DNA of 64,000 nt from Aquiflexum sp041751335 (GCF_041751335.1 NZ_JBGSXS010000138.1:6895-70894), one strand, 5' to 3'; counted from the first letter of the stretch, positions 8,601-17,388 are shown. The notes: a model not told the origin generated them from the letters alone. Numbers and translations are program-made.

Positions 8601-10013
8601 ACAGCCCTGATCAAAACAAATTCACTGGCTGAATTGCAGACCAGTAAAGATCTTTGGATAAAAGAACTCAGGCTTTTTAGACCAGACCTCGAATTTTTTA
8701 TTGACCAAGAAAAACCTGTAAATGTAAGGAAAGAAGAAAAATCAACTGAAAAAGGAATTCTAGAAAGTTTAAGAATTGATGAATTTGAAATTGTTGAAGG
8801 GGACTTTGCTATTTTTGATAAAAACTCATCAAAAGCACCTCAAGAATTTAAATCAATCAATTTTGGACTTGAGAAGTTACAATTTGACCTTATAGATCTC
8901 AGTAGATTGAACAGAAAAGAATTACTCAAAAAAGATTTTCAACTGACTCTCCCAAACTATGAAATCCTCCTTAAAGACAGTTTGAACAAAGTAAAAATCG
9001 GTCTGATTTCATTAACTAATAATGAAATAAAACTCACCAATGTTGAATTTATACCCAGGTATGGTAGGTATCAGTATAGCAGGATGGTAGGAATGCAGAC
9101 TGATGTAGCCAATATCCACATTCCAGTCATCATAATAGATGGAGCTGACCTTGATGGTTTTTTGGAAAATGAAACCATTGTTGCCAAATCAATCAGAATT
9201 AGCGATATCAAGGCTGATCTTTTCAGAGATAAAAGATTCCCTAAAAAGCAGGATGTTTTCAAGGCTATGCCGCAGGAATTAATGAAAAAGGCAGGAGTTC
9301 AGTTATCCCTAGATTCATTATTTATTGAAAATGCCACCATAAATTATCTTGAATTTCCTGAGAATGGTATGGTCCCAGGAAATATTTCTTTCAGCAATAT
9401 GAATGTGGCTTTTTACCCATTCCATCTGACCAAAGAAAATGAACCATTTCCTGTTGAAGAAATTTTTCTTTTGGCCAATGCCAAACTCAATGGTCAGGCT
9501 GATCTGAATCTTCAGGGACAATTGTTTTTTGAAAAACCTTTTCCAATGAAAATCAGTGCTCAAATGGGTGAGTTTGATCTGGAATATTTGAATTCAATTC
9601 TTCAATCCAATGCATTTTTGCGTGTCACGGAGGGAAAAATCAATGGTGCTGATTGGTCATTTACGGCGGATGAGAAAGAAGCCGTGGGTAGAATGATTTT
9701 GTTGTATTCGGATTTAAAACTGGAATTATTGGATGAAAGGACTCTCGAAAGAGGTACCGGTAGAACAGCCATACTCACTTTCGTTCTCAATACCTTTGCT
9801 GTCCGAAGCAATAACCCAAGAAGATATCTCAGAAAACCCATCAGCTCCAACATATATGAACTTCGAGATACCGAACGGTTCATTTTTAATTACTTGTGGA
9901 GCACAACCCTTAGTGGGCTAAAAGGTAGCCTTGGACTAGGTCAACCAAAGGTTCCTAAAAGAAGGAAAATGGAAGCTGAAGAGGTGAGAAGGCGGAAAAA
10001 AGAGAAAAAATAG
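5649..10013 (+). CDS. Giant membrane-anchored AsmA/TamB-like repetitive protein
   Basis: This 1454-residue protein has a basic cytoplasmic N-terminus and one membrane anchor (about residues 20-40, ILVFVLVFLQTVFYFG), with the rest probably periplasmic. It is built from about six repeats spaced roughly 180 residues apart. Each has a block like LELxxYxLxLxDSxHxIxA followed by I(R/K)INGFxLxP. A second block follows, like FxxxGVDVxKAYFDGxLxVxxIxIxxPxIxL. Examples start near residues 220, 390, 568, 749, 930 and 1090. The alternating hydrophobic pattern and long beta-rich architecture resemble the AsmA/TamB/YhdP group, which forms lipid-transporting beta grooves spanning the periplasm. The C-terminal tail is very basic (KRRKMEAEEVRRRKKEKK). 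A role in phospholipid transport to the outer membrane is inference; a narrower family was not recognised. Confidence 0.7.
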   Translation: MENKKKDSVAKNRRYRKYLRIGGILVFVLVFLQTVFYFGSDLLLRNYLKERVNQASDNKYEIDFDRFYILLLQRGISFKGLKINPVEDKFIELVDAPYYKISIPDISLTRLNYLFRKKEFVIGNIDLVNPAVDFRLKKGDSFEPSTDESALLILQEEIKKSFLTTRLKEIRIKNINIKEADVLLKNFIAQKAIKADHTSIYLKDIQLLQMRSPETPFNAEGFSFELQNFEILLSDSVHTIQSSEIKVSSIDQYIEAKRVNITPDFSKASATYFQVELEDLLLSDADINKVFYTSEIEVGELKLQKPSFNLFSGIRPERKEIKLETFDLYNLIEGILQSININHLKIEEGKFTQRATSDPDNYRIKAERIDFNMEDFYVGPNESKKTNQFFYANQASVELFQVDLALGDSLHWIQGEYVRLSSFDDEIKISGFKLFPINENQQPEGKTLLEIEVPELMINNANLKKTYNQGIIDINEIVINNPNILLRDVQGGKNQEGAFDLKKISRDYLEGIYVNRLVIKEGSLVVDNNIRIRQDSLSFGKVSVVLENFALDQETEESDSKGIFWADHLQLELEDYALKLADNLHVFKADRVFIDTKNGQIRINGFALQPFNKSQIQTSVDRYGVSTTLDIFVPQFQATGVDVRKAYFDGILKVQQIRIPSPKINLYRYRPKVGDDSEKMDSGEMLNLLTNYFSEVQVDSLIIQRATLNYENLFGDRTRTFSEDNVSVAVKNFHIYEGINPDAINSLFSDEVDLSLNNYIFNIAGGKYNILADRINFNTAKEEIITRNVRLTPSVGFSDKTRITAVIPSLSFRGVDLEAFLFDNTLNLEMVNLTGSAVEILVNNDWRDTEAQSTRRRARDRTLPKNIEIVMIDTIEASNAQFSLSFRDKGIQRDLINTGINLSVFDFLLDSAKIAKGEIAGFFGGMSLGIDEFWLTLNDSIHQVTFSKVELDTRYEGILVNNFRIIPKNLSGKPGVPVFSGHIPTALIKTNSLAELQTSKDLWIKELRLFRPDLEFFIDQEKPVNVRKEEKSTEKGILESLRIDEFEIVEGDFAIFDKNSSKAPQEFKSINFGLEKLQFDLIDLSRLNRKELLKKDFQLTLPNYEILLKDSLNKVKIGLISLTNNEIKLTNVEFIPRYGRYQYSRMVGMQTDVANIHIPVIIIDGADLDGFLENETIVAKSIRISDIKADLFRDKRFPKKQDVFKAMPQELMKKAGVQLSLDSLFIENATINYLEFPENGMVPGNISFSNMNVAFYPFHLTKENEPFPVEEIFLLANAKLNGQADLNLQGQLFFEKPFPMKISAQMGEFDLEYLNSILQSNAFLRVTEGKINGADWSFTADEKEAVGRMILLYSDLKLELLDERTLERGTGRTAILTFVLNTFAVRSNNPRRYLRKPISSNIYELRDTERFIFNYLWSTTLSGLKGSLGLGQPKVPKRRKMEAEEVRRRKKEKK

Positions 10014-10193
10014 AGATACCTCGGAGGTAGACTAACAAGATATGAAAGGGTTAGAAACAAGAAACAAAGCCTGTCCCGAAAATTAGAGAACCAGGAAGCG
10101 AGTGCTTATAGTTCTGAATGCCCGCGCGAGTGATGAAAGACAAGAAAGAGTTGGGAATACAATAACATGTGCCAAATTTAGATTTTACAAAAA

Positions 10194-10213
10194 AAGCGGC
10201 ATAAAAGCCGCTT
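10194..10213 (-). terminator. Terminator of metK
   Basis: AAGCGGC (10194-10200), ATAAAA loop, GCCGCTT (10207-10213). On the minus strand it starts 4 bases past the metK stop and is followed by TTTTTGT. The preceding 10014-10193 stretch holds scattered REP-like fragments such as AAAGCCTGTCCCGA, similar to sequence near 1580. Confidence 0.8.
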
Positions 10214-10216
10214 GAT

Positions 10217-11470
10217 TTAAAGATTGAAAGTTCTCTTTATGGAATCCACATAATCTAACTTTTCCCAGGTAAACAGTTCTACATCAAAAGTCAAGGTCTT
10301 GCCATCAGGAGTTTTGAAAGTTTTGGTGACCACTTCATTTTTCCTTCCCATGTGACCATAGGCGGCAGTTTCCTCATAAATTGGACTTCTAAGTTTCAAC
10401 CTCTGCTCTATGGCGTAGGGTCGCATATCAAAGAGTTTTTCCACTTTTTTGGCAATCTCCCCATCACTTAACTGTACTTTGGATGTTCCATAAGTATTGA
10501 CATAAATACCCATAGGCTTGGCCACACCAATGGCATAAGAAACCTGTACCAATATTTCATCGGCGATGCCTGCCGCCACCATATTCTTGGCGATATGCCT
10601 CGTAGCATAAGCAGCTGAACGGTCTACTTTTGAGGGGTCTTTCCCGGAGAATGCACCTCCCCCGTGAGCGCCTTTTCCTCCATAAGTATCTACAATAATT
10701 TTTCTACCAGTTAAACCAGTATCACCATGAGGACCCCCAATTACAAATTTTCCGGTCGGATTAATATGGTAAGTGATTTTATCCGTAAATAATGCTTGGA
10801 TTTCAGGCTTCAATTGAGCAACCACCCTCGGAATCAAAAAATTGATCATGTCACTTTTGATCTTAGCCAACATTTCAGGTTCATCGTCAAAATCATCATG
10901 TTGTGTAGATACAACAACCGCATCAATTCTTTGGGGGACGTTATCATCTGAATACTCAATAGTAACCTGAGACTTCGCATCCGGCCTGAGATAGGTTATT
11001 TCCTTATTTTCTCTTCTGAGTAGAGCTAATTCTCTCAATATCCTGTGTGAAAGGTCCAAAGCCAAAGGCATATAATTATCAGTTTCCTTTGTGGCATAAC
11101 CGAACATCATTCCTTGGTCTCCGGCACCTTGTTCTTCTGGATTGGACCTGTCCACCCCTTGATTGATATCAGGGGATTGTTCATGGATGGCAGAAAGAAT
11201 TCCACAGGAGTTCCCATCAAACATATAGTCACCTTTCGTATAACCAATACGGTTGATCACATCCCTGGCGATTTTCTGTACATCCAGATAGGTCTCGGAT
11301 TTTACCTCACCGGCAAGAATAACCTGTCCTGTGGTAACAAGCGTTTCACAAGCAACTTTTGAACTGGGATCAAAGGCCAAAAAATTGTCAATCAACGCAT
11401 CTGAAATCTGGTCGGCGATTTTATCGGGATGACCTTCAGATACTGACTCTGAAGTAAATAAATATGGCAT
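10217..11470 (-). CDS. metK: S-adenosylmethionine synthetase
   Basis: MetK makes S-adenosylmethionine from methionine and ATP in the cytoplasm. The ATG at 11470 (MPYLFTSESVSEGHPDK) is the family's standard N-terminus and gives 417 residues, although the frame stays open further upstream. Key motifs are GHPDKIADQISDA (ATP/methionine site), GAGDQGMMFGYATKET, the glycine-rich GPHGDTGLTGRKIIVDTYGG and GGGAFSGKDPSKVDRSAAY. It is monocistronic, with a strong terminator just after its stop. I looked in the 140-bp upstream region for a SAM riboswitch and could not see one. Confidence 0.97.
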   Translation of the reverse strand: MPYLFTSESVSEGHPDKIADQISDALIDNFLAFDPSSKVACETLVTTGQVILAGEVKSETYLDVQKIARDVINRIGYTKGDYMFDGNSCGILSAIHEQSPDINQGVDRSNPEEQGAGDQGMMFGYATKETDNYMPLALDLSHRILRELALLRRENKEITYLRPDAKSQVTIEYSDDNVPQRIDAVVVSTQHDDFDDEPEMLAKIKSDMINFLIPRVVAQLKPEIQALFTDKITYHINPTGKFVIGGPHGDTGLTGRKIIVDTYGGKGAHGGGAFSGKDPSKVDRSAAYATRHIAKNMVAAGIADEILVQVSYAIGVAKPMGIYVNTYGTSKVQLSDGEIAKKVEKLFDMRPYAIEQRLKLRSPIYEETAAYGHMGRKNEVVTKTFKTPDGKTLTFDVELFTWEKLDYVDSIKRTFNL

Positions 11471-11610
11471 ATAAATAATCGATTTTAACGCATGTTCTAA
11501 CGGTGCGTAAAAATAAGGTTTCAAGGGGAAAGAAAAAATTTAATTCATAAACGGTAAATTCGATTCTTTCCAAATTTGGAACTTGATTACTAATACTATA
11601 TTTTTAATTG

Positions 11611-13071
11611 ATGGAATCTCCTATGGTAAAAAAAACTCTAATATTTATTCTAATTGCATTTCTCGCGCTTTTTCAGGAATGCAGGGAAAAGCAAAAAGCT
11701 CCTGAAATAAAATTTGACTTAAAAGGTGAAAGTAAACTCACTTTCAAAAATTTAAGCAATTCACCTGTTCAGGTCAAATTTGAAAAGTGGTCCAGCATTC
11801 CGGTGGACTTTGTTGATATTAATGCTGTAGTGGACCAAGGAGAAAGTTATTCGGTAAACTTGAAAAACCATAGCATGGATTATATCTATTTGGACTTAAA
11901 CAAAGTAGACTTCAATGTTTTTATGCTACCCGGTTCTAATGAAACCATTACTATTTATAAAAATGATTCGATTGATTTCTCTGGTTCTTTGGAAAGTATC
12001 AACCAATTTCTTTATCAAAACTCTAAAAAAGACTTGGGCTTTAACAAGCTTAATCATGTCAGTGCCATGGCAACTCATGGAGAAAAAGAATTTAAGCGAT
12101 TCATCCAATTAAGTGACTCGGTTCATCAGGTCCAATTGAAAAACCTCGAATCCAACAAGTCATATTTGCCTGATTGGTATGTAAAGCTGGAAAAGGAAAG
12201 ATTGGCATATAGAAATGTGGCAAATAAAATGAACAGCATATCCTACAGAAAAAGCATGCTCAAAATCGAAGATGAGATTCCTGAGGGGTTTATGGAAGAA
12301 TTGGCACAATCCGTACAATTGGAAAATGAGAAATTTATCGGGGAGTCAAATTATATGCTTTTTTTACATGAATACGCCAATTTTCACAGCCAAAAATTAT
12401 CGGCTTATAAAACTGATAGTAGCGATACCAAGCAATCATTTATAATATTGAAAGCGCAAGAAATTGATAAATTGTTTGCTGGTAAAGTTAAAGATGCCTA
12501 CTTAGCCGAACTTTCAAGCATGTTGATTAAGAATGTCAGATCGGAATATGATTCTTTGGTTTTAAATTATTTCACTGATGAGGAATTACGGGATTTAATC
12601 AGGGAGTTCTATGAATCAAGTGTGACATTGAAGCCTGGGACACAAATGCCCTATTTCTTTCTTGAAAATCAAATGGGAGAAGATGTAGAATCCAAAGACT
12701 ATCTCGGCAACATTTTGCTGATAAATTTTTGGGCAGATTGGTGCAAGCCCTGTATTGAGGAATTTCCCCATGAAAATGCTCTTGTGGAAAAATATAAAGG
12801 AAAGCCTGTAAAATTCCTGAACATCTGCATTGAATCCAAACCGGAAAGGTGGAAGGAATATATCCGCAAATATGATCTTAAAATGGACAATCTCTTTGCT
12901 GAGGAGAATTGGACCCGAAAGCTAAAAAATGATTATGGCATTCTTGGGATTCCGCATTCAGTCCTTATCGACTGGAATGGAAATATTGTGGAAAATAAGA
13001 CAAGAACTGCTAGTAGGGGAATAGATAAATTGATTGATGAGTTGTTAGAGGAAATGAAATCACCCTTTTAA
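11611..13071 (+). CDS. TlpA/ResA-family thiol:disulfide protein, membrane-anchored
   Basis: This periplasmic thioredoxin-like protein of about 486 residues has an N-terminal hydrophobic segment (KKTLIFILIAFLALF) followed by Cys24, a poor lipobox match. Residues about 30-340 form an alpha/beta region typical of Bacteroidetes TlpA-like proteins with a DUF4369-like or unassigned N-terminal domain. The C-terminal about 140 residues are a TlpA/AhpC-TSA thioredoxin domain. It contains NFWADWCKPCIEEF with the redox CxxC motif and the cis-proline segment LGIPHSVLID. Such proteins reduce or isomerise disulfides or support cytochrome maturation. The ATG at 11611 is chosen; a second ATG at 11623 gives a shorter signal. 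It is divergent from metK. Confidence 0.82.
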   Translation: MESPMVKKTLIFILIAFLALFQECREKQKAPEIKFDLKGESKLTFKNLSNSPVQVKFEKWSSIPVDFVDINAVVDQGESYSVNLKNHSMDYIYLDLNKVDFNVFMLPGSNETITIYKNDSIDFSGSLESINQFLYQNSKKDLGFNKLNHVSAMATHGEKEFKRFIQLSDSVHQVQLKNLESNKSYLPDWYVKLEKERLAYRNVANKMNSISYRKSMLKIEDEIPEGFMEELAQSVQLENEKFIGESNYMLFLHEYANFHSQKLSAYKTDSSDTKQSFIILKAQEIDKLFAGKVKDAYLAELSSMLIKNVRSEYDSLVLNYFTDEELRDLIREFYESSVTLKPGTQMPYFFLENQMGEDVESKDYLGNILLINFWADWCKPCIEEFPHENALVEKYKGKPVKFLNICIESKPERWKEYIRKYDLKMDNLFAEENWTRKLKNDYGILGIPHSVLIDWNGNIVENKTRTASRGIDKLIDELLEEMKSPF

Positions 13072-13075
13072 TCCT

Positions 13076-13083
13076 TACCTTTG
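13076..13083 (+). promoter_or_regulatory. -7 promoter box before purM
   Basis: TACCTTTG matches TAnnTTTG and lies 29 bases before the purM ATG, giving a short leader. It begins 4 bases after the preceding stop codon, so purM probably has its own promoter. Confidence 0.5.
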
Positions 13084-13112
13084 TCTTCCATATAACCAAT
13101 CCCAAAACCCTC

Positions 13113-14282
13113 ATGAACGAAAGGTATATGCGAAGGGGTGTTTCTGCCTCCAAAGAAGATGTACACCAAGCAATTTCGAAATTAGATAAAGGACTTTTTC
13201 CTAAGGCATTCTGCAAAATAGTTGAAGATACTTTGGGAAATGACCCGGAATTCTGCAATATCATGCATGCAGATGGGGCAGGCACAAAGTCGTCATTGGC
13301 TTACATGTATTGGAAAGAAACAGGTGATTTAAGTGTATGGAAAGGTATCGCTCAGGATGCCATTATCATGAATATCGATGACCTGCTTTGTGTCGGTGCC
13401 ATCAACAATATACTTGTCTCATCCACGATTGGGAGAAATAAAAACCTGATCCCCGGTGAGGTGATCTCAGCTATTATCAACGGCACAGAAGAAGTCCTGC
13501 AAATGCTGAGAGACCATGGGGTAAATGTAGTCCTAACAGGTGGGGAAACAGCCGATGTCGGTGACCTTGTCAGGACGGTGATTGTGGACAGTACAGTCAC
13601 ATGTCGCATGAGAAGGGATGATGTGATCTCCAATGAAAAGATCAGGGCCGGTGATGTGGTTGTTGGTCTATCCTCATCAGGCCAGGCCACCTATGAGGAT
13701 TTTTTCAATGGAGGAATGGGCAGCAACGGTCTTACCTCAGCCAGACATGACATATTCAGCAAATTACTGAAAACAAAATATCCTGAAAGCTACGACCCAG
13801 CGGTACCTGATGAGTTGGTATATTCTGGTAAGTACAATTTGACCGACCCAGCTCCAGGTCTACCCGTCGATATGGGTAAACTGGTATTATCCCCAACTAG
13901 GACTTATGCACCAATAATGGTAGATGTTTTGAAATACCTACGTCCTAAAATCAATGGGATTGTGCATTGTAGTGGTGGAGCGCAGACAAAAGTGCTCCAT
14001 TTTGTAGACAATGTCCATGTCGTAAAAGACAACCTTTTTGAAACTCCTGTGCTTTTCCGAACCATTCAGGAAGAAAGTAAAACCGACTGGAAGGAAATGT
14101 ATAAAGTATTCAATATGGGACACCGCATGGAAATATACCTGGAAGAACGATATGCTGAAGAAATCATTGATATAGCCGAAACTTTGGGTGTTGAAGCTAA
14201 AATCATCGGAAGAGTCCTCCCTCATGAAGGTAAAAAAGTAACCGTGCAGGGAAAACACGGCACATTTGAATATGAATCTTGA
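13113..14282 (+). CDS. purM: Phosphoribosylformylglycinamidine cyclo-ligase (AIR synthase)
   Basis: PurM catalyses ATP-dependent ring closure of FGAM to AIR in purine synthesis. The 389-residue protein is of the longer Bacteroidetes type. It shows the N-terminal MRRGVSASKEDV stretch and the ATP-binding HADGAGTKSSLAYMYW motif. It continues with MNIDDLLCVGA, a glycine-rich LTGGETADVGDLV segment, and the C-terminal AIRS_C domain with HCSGGAQTKVL and FNMGHRMEIY. It is a single gene; neighbours are unrelated to purine synthesis. The family assignment is secure, and the function follows from the family. Confidence 0.93.
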   Translation: MNERYMRRGVSASKEDVHQAISKLDKGLFPKAFCKIVEDTLGNDPEFCNIMHADGAGTKSSLAYMYWKETGDLSVWKGIAQDAIIMNIDDLLCVGAINNILVSSTIGRNKNLIPGEVISAIINGTEEVLQMLRDHGVNVVLTGGETADVGDLVRTVIVDSTVTCRMRRDDVISNEKIRAGDVVVGLSSSGQATYEDFFNGGMGSNGLTSARHDIFSKLLKTKYPESYDPAVPDELVYSGKYNLTDPAPGLPVDMGKLVLSPTRTYAPIMVDVLKYLRPKINGIVHCSGGAQTKVLHFVDNVHVVKDNLFETPVLFRTIQEESKTDWKEMYKVFNMGHRMEIYLEERYAEEIIDIAETLGVEAKIIGRVLPHEGKKVTVQGKHGTFEYES

Positions 14283-14418
14283 AGTAAAAGTATTTTAAAT
14301 TAAAAATAGAATCATTGATTTTAACCCAGTTTAAGCATCATAAGTTGAATGGAAAATTCGTGCTTACTTTTTTTCCTCTTTCTTTGGTTTTTGTAACTTT
14401 CATAAACTCAAAATAGTA

Positions 14419-15762
14419 ATGCCCAAATCCATTGCTCATAGAATTTTTAAGGTATTTGCATGGATAGTGGGTATCATTGTTTTTTTGGCTTTGGCTACTT
14501 TGACAAGAGTCGATTGGATGGACTATAAAGAAATGGATTATTACCATGAAACCATGGCCCATTTGGATACCCTCCCTATGCACTCTTCTGAAGGTGCAGC
14601 ATGGCTGGCCGGTTGGTCATCTGTAAATGCAACCCCAAATAGTCCAGCAAAACTAGTAGGATACAAACCTCGTGGAAAATACCAATTTGTACAGGACAGC
14701 AGCTTTATTAAAACTTTGGTTTTAGGTAACGGTATATCCAATATCGCTTTTTTAAATTATGAACTGATGATTGTTCATCCTTACCTTCATCAAAAGGTCA
14801 ATGAAGCTATAGAAAAAGAAAATTTACCCCTTGATTACATTTATTTTACAGCTACTCATACGCATAGTGGCATGGGAGGCTATATTCCCGGAATTGTCGG
14901 TAAGCTTGCATTGGGAGGAAAAGATGAAAAAATAATGAACTTACTGACATCAAAAACCATAGAAAGCCTAAAACATGCTCTCAGCAGTCAAGATTCAGTA
15001 AACATATTTTTTCAAAAGTCCCGGGCAGATTCATTGGTCGCAAATCGACTGGTAGCAGAAGATCCGATAGATCCTTTTGTCCGACAAATGATATTTGAAA
15101 AAAAGAACGGTCAGAAGGCAACCATCCTTACCTTTAGCGCCCATCCTACTATTCTCAATTCAAAGTTTATGGGTTTGTCAGGTGATTATCCACATTACCT
15201 AACAAAATTTATGGAAGATTCAGGCTATGATTTTTCACTTTTTGCAGCTGGCACTGTCGGCAGTCATAGACCCGTGGCCAATGGAAACTTGGCAGAAAAT
15301 GTTTTGGAATATGCAAAGGTCCTTCACGAAAATATAGATGGCAACATCGTTTTGACTGAAAAAAATAGCCAAAATAATCTAAAAATGGCTCTCATTCCAC
15401 TAGCACTTCGAAAAGCCCATTATCGGATAAGGGAAAAAACCCGTATTCGCCCTTGGATATTCAACTTGGTATTTGGTGATACCAATCCTCATTTTGATTG
15501 GGTCCAAATCGGAAACACTTTATTTATAAGTTCCAGTGGGGAAATTTCAGGAGTATTTATGTCCCAATGGGAATCCATTGCCAATGAAAAAGGTCTTAAT
15601 CTGATCATCACTTGCTTCAACGGAGGATATATAGGATACATTACACCCGACCAATACTACAATTATAAACTCTATGAGGTTAGGGATATGAACTGGTTTG
15701 GACCTTATAATGGAGCCTATTTTGATGAAATCATTAATAGACTGATTCAAAAAGCAGACTGA
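14419..15762 (+). CDS. Neutral/alkaline ceramidase-like membrane protein
   Basis: This 447-residue protein has one N-terminal membrane segment (about residues 10-30) and a domain matching the N-terminal part of neutral/alkaline non-lysosomal ceramidases, which hydrolyse ceramide to sphingosine and fatty acid. The metal-site motif TATHTHSGMGGY is clear, and SGDYPHYL and a C-terminal ISSSGEISGVF segment fit the family. Two deviations stand out. It is far shorter than the classical enzymes of about 650 residues and lacks their C-terminal domain. At the position of the usual nucleophile motif (GDxSPN) the sequence reads AGTVGSHRPVANGN. The substrate may therefore differ, and a sphingolipid link is only suggested by family. 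Confidence 0.75.
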   Translation: MPKSIAHRIFKVFAWIVGIIVFLALATLTRVDWMDYKEMDYYHETMAHLDTLPMHSSEGAAWLAGWSSVNATPNSPAKLVGYKPRGKYQFVQDSSFIKTLVLGNGISNIAFLNYELMIVHPYLHQKVNEAIEKENLPLDYIYFTATHTHSGMGGYIPGIVGKLALGGKDEKIMNLLTSKTIESLKHALSSQDSVNIFFQKSRADSLVANRLVAEDPIDPFVRQMIFEKKNGQKATILTFSAHPTILNSKFMGLSGDYPHYLTKFMEDSGYDFSLFAAGTVGSHRPVANGNLAENVLEYAKVLHENIDGNIVLTEKNSQNNLKMALIPLALRKAHYRIREKTRIRPWIFNLVFGDTNPHFDWVQIGNTLFISSSGEISGVFMSQWESIANEKGLNLIITCFNGGYIGYITPDQYYNYKLYEVRDMNWFGPYNGAYFDEIINRLIQKAD

Positions 15763-15773
15763 AGTTAAGATTG

Positions 15774-16613
15774 TTAAATCAGCAGCAAAACCAATGGTAA
15801 GATAAAAACAGCTTCCAATTTTTGCCGGACAACTGCTACATCTTTGCCAATTGAAGCAAACTGAATAAGGTGGAACAATAGCATCAACAAAAGCAGGCTG
15901 GTATGAATTCTGAAAAAAGATGGTTGCCAAAATAGGATTATTATCAAAAATATAAGACAAAAAACTCCCAAATACCAAATCAAACTAGATATCTGGGTTT
16001 TTGTAAATAAAACTAATATTGATCCAAATTTGTCCCTTTCATCACCCTTTTGATCGATAAATGAGAGTATTAGAAGATTTAAAAAAGCAATAATCAAATA
16101 AGCTAACACCAATAGAAAATAAATCTTTGGATCAAAATCAGGACTTTTTAATATCCATGGAACCAAAGTAATCCCTGAAACATAAAATCCAGCCGTAGAA
16201 ATTTCTTTTAGCCATGACGCTTTTTCTCCAAACCATTTCAGGCAACCCATCCAAAGCGCCATCGAAAGGGCTAAAATAATTCCAGGGATAATCGTAAAGT
16301 AGATTTCTGAAAAGAAAATCAAAAGTAAAAACCCAATCAGCATAACAAGTAACCAAGATATTGATATTAATCTAAAATATTTCTGATGAAATTGATGTCT
16401 TGGCGAAGTAGCTTTTTCTTTGGCCAACTTAGCATCAACCAAATGATCCAAAGTATAGATTCCCCAAACAGCGAATCCCAATAGGAAATAAGACAGAAGG
16501 GGACAGGAAGTTTCAAGAATCTCTGAAAAGAAATACATCCCCGCCATCGAACCGAATACCACATCTATTGACAGTAGGTTGAAAAAATACAAGGTTCTAG
16601 TAAATGCTTTCAT
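15774..16613 (-). CDS. UbiA-like polytopic membrane protein
   Basis: This integral membrane protein of about 279 residues has roughly eight to nine hydrophobic segments. The ATG at 16613 (MKAFTRTLYFFN) is preferred over an in-frame TTG seven codons upstream. Two polar loops, YTLDHLVDAKLAKEKA (about residue 55) and FIDQKGDERDKFG (about residue 190), sit where UbiA-family prenyltransferases carry their two Asp-rich motifs. These are degenerate relative to NDxxDxxxD. It might transfer a prenyl group to an aromatic or lipid acceptor, but catalysis is uncertain. It converges on the ceramidase-like gene with an 11-bp gap. Confidence 0.6.
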   Translation of the reverse strand: MKAFTRTLYFFNLLSIDVVFGSMAGMYFFSEILETSCPLLSYFLLGFAVWGIYTLDHLVDAKLAKEKATSPRHQFHQKYFRLISISWLLVMLIGFLLLIFFSEIYFTIIPGIILALSMALWMGCLKWFGEKASWLKEISTAGFYVSGITLVPWILKSPDFDPKIYFLLVLAYLIIAFLNLLILSFIDQKGDERDKFGSILVLFTKTQISSLIWYLGVFCLIFLIIILFWQPSFFRIHTSLLLLMLLFHLIQFASIGKDVAVVRQKLEAVFILPLVLLLI

Positions 16614-16704
16614 CAAGCATAAATATATAGCCAATAAATTTAAAAGCTGAAATGGTTTTTGACTTATGATAATTTATATATTGACATCGTAAAAATCTGA
16701 TCCT

Positions 16705-17340
16705 ATGAAAAAACTCCTATTGACACCATTATTGGTTCTAACATTAATTTCTTTTGCATTTCCACAAACCAAAATCAAAGTCGCCTGTGTGGGAAACAGT
16801 ATAACCCAAGGACCTGGACGGGAACACCCTGAAAGTTACCCGCTTCAACTTCAGGAGATACTTGGAGAAACTTATGAGGTGAGAAATTTTGGAGTAAGTG
16901 GTAGAACATTATTAAGAAAAGGGGACTATCCGTACTGGAATGAACCTCAATTTGAAGAGGTAAAGGGTTTTCAGCCTGATATCCTAATCATCAAATTAGG
17001 GACGAATGATTCAAAATCACAAAATTGGCAATTCAAAGATGAGTTTGTTCAGGATTATATTGACCTGATAAACACATACAAAAAACATATGCCCAAAAAG
17101 GGTAAAGTCTACATCTGTATTCCTGTTCCAGTTTTCAAAACTAACTATGGAATCACTGAAGATATTTTGGTAAATGAGATGAGACCAATGCTATTGGAAA
17201 TAGCTAAAAAGTCTAAATCAAAGGTCATCAACCTTTATAATCCTTTATTGGAACACTCCGACTTATTACCAGATGGCATTCATCCAAATACTGAAGGATT
17301 GACCATTATGGCTACCGAGATTTCAAAAGCCATAAAGTAA
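16705..17340 (+). CDS. Secreted SGNH/GDSL-family hydrolase
   Basis: This 211-residue esterase/lipase-type hydrolase has a signal peptide (MKKLLLTPLLVLTLISFAFP). All four blocks of the SGNH fold can be seen: VGNSITQG with nucleophile Ser32, the block II glycine in NFGVSGRTLL, KLGTNDSK with the Asn, and DGIHPN with the catalytic Asp-His pair near the C-terminus. Members de-acetylate carbohydrates or cleave lysophospholipids; the REHPESYPLQL context resembles the sialate/xylan acetylesterase-type subgroup common in Bacteroidetes. It is followed directly by a bidirectional terminator shared with the convergent atpG. Confidence 0.88.
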   Translation: MKKLLLTPLLVLTLISFAFPQTKIKVACVGNSITQGPGREHPESYPLQLQEILGETYEVRNFGVSGRTLLRKGDYPYWNEPQFEEVKGFQPDILIIKLGTNDSKSQNWQFKDEFVQDYIDLINTYKKHMPKKGKVYICIPVPVFKTNYGITEDILVNEMRPMLLEIAKKSKSKVINLYNPLLEHSDLLPDGIHPNTEGLTIMATEISKAIK

Positions 17341-17365
17341 AAAAGCTGCCTATTCGGCAGCTTTT
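17341..17365. terminator. Bidirectional terminator between the SGNH gene and atpG
   Basis: AAAAGCTGCC (17341-17350), TATTC loop, GGCAGCTTTT (17356-17365): a perfect 10-bp stem with A/T flanks on both sides. It serves the plus-strand esterase gene and the minus-strand ATP synthase operon. Confidence 0.85.
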
Positions 17366-17388
17366 AGGGTTTAATTGTTAGCTATATT

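Noticed and set aside
11471..11607. SAM riboswitch upstream of metK
   Set aside because: No conserved SAM-I or SAM-II core or kink-turn pattern could be seen in the short leader.
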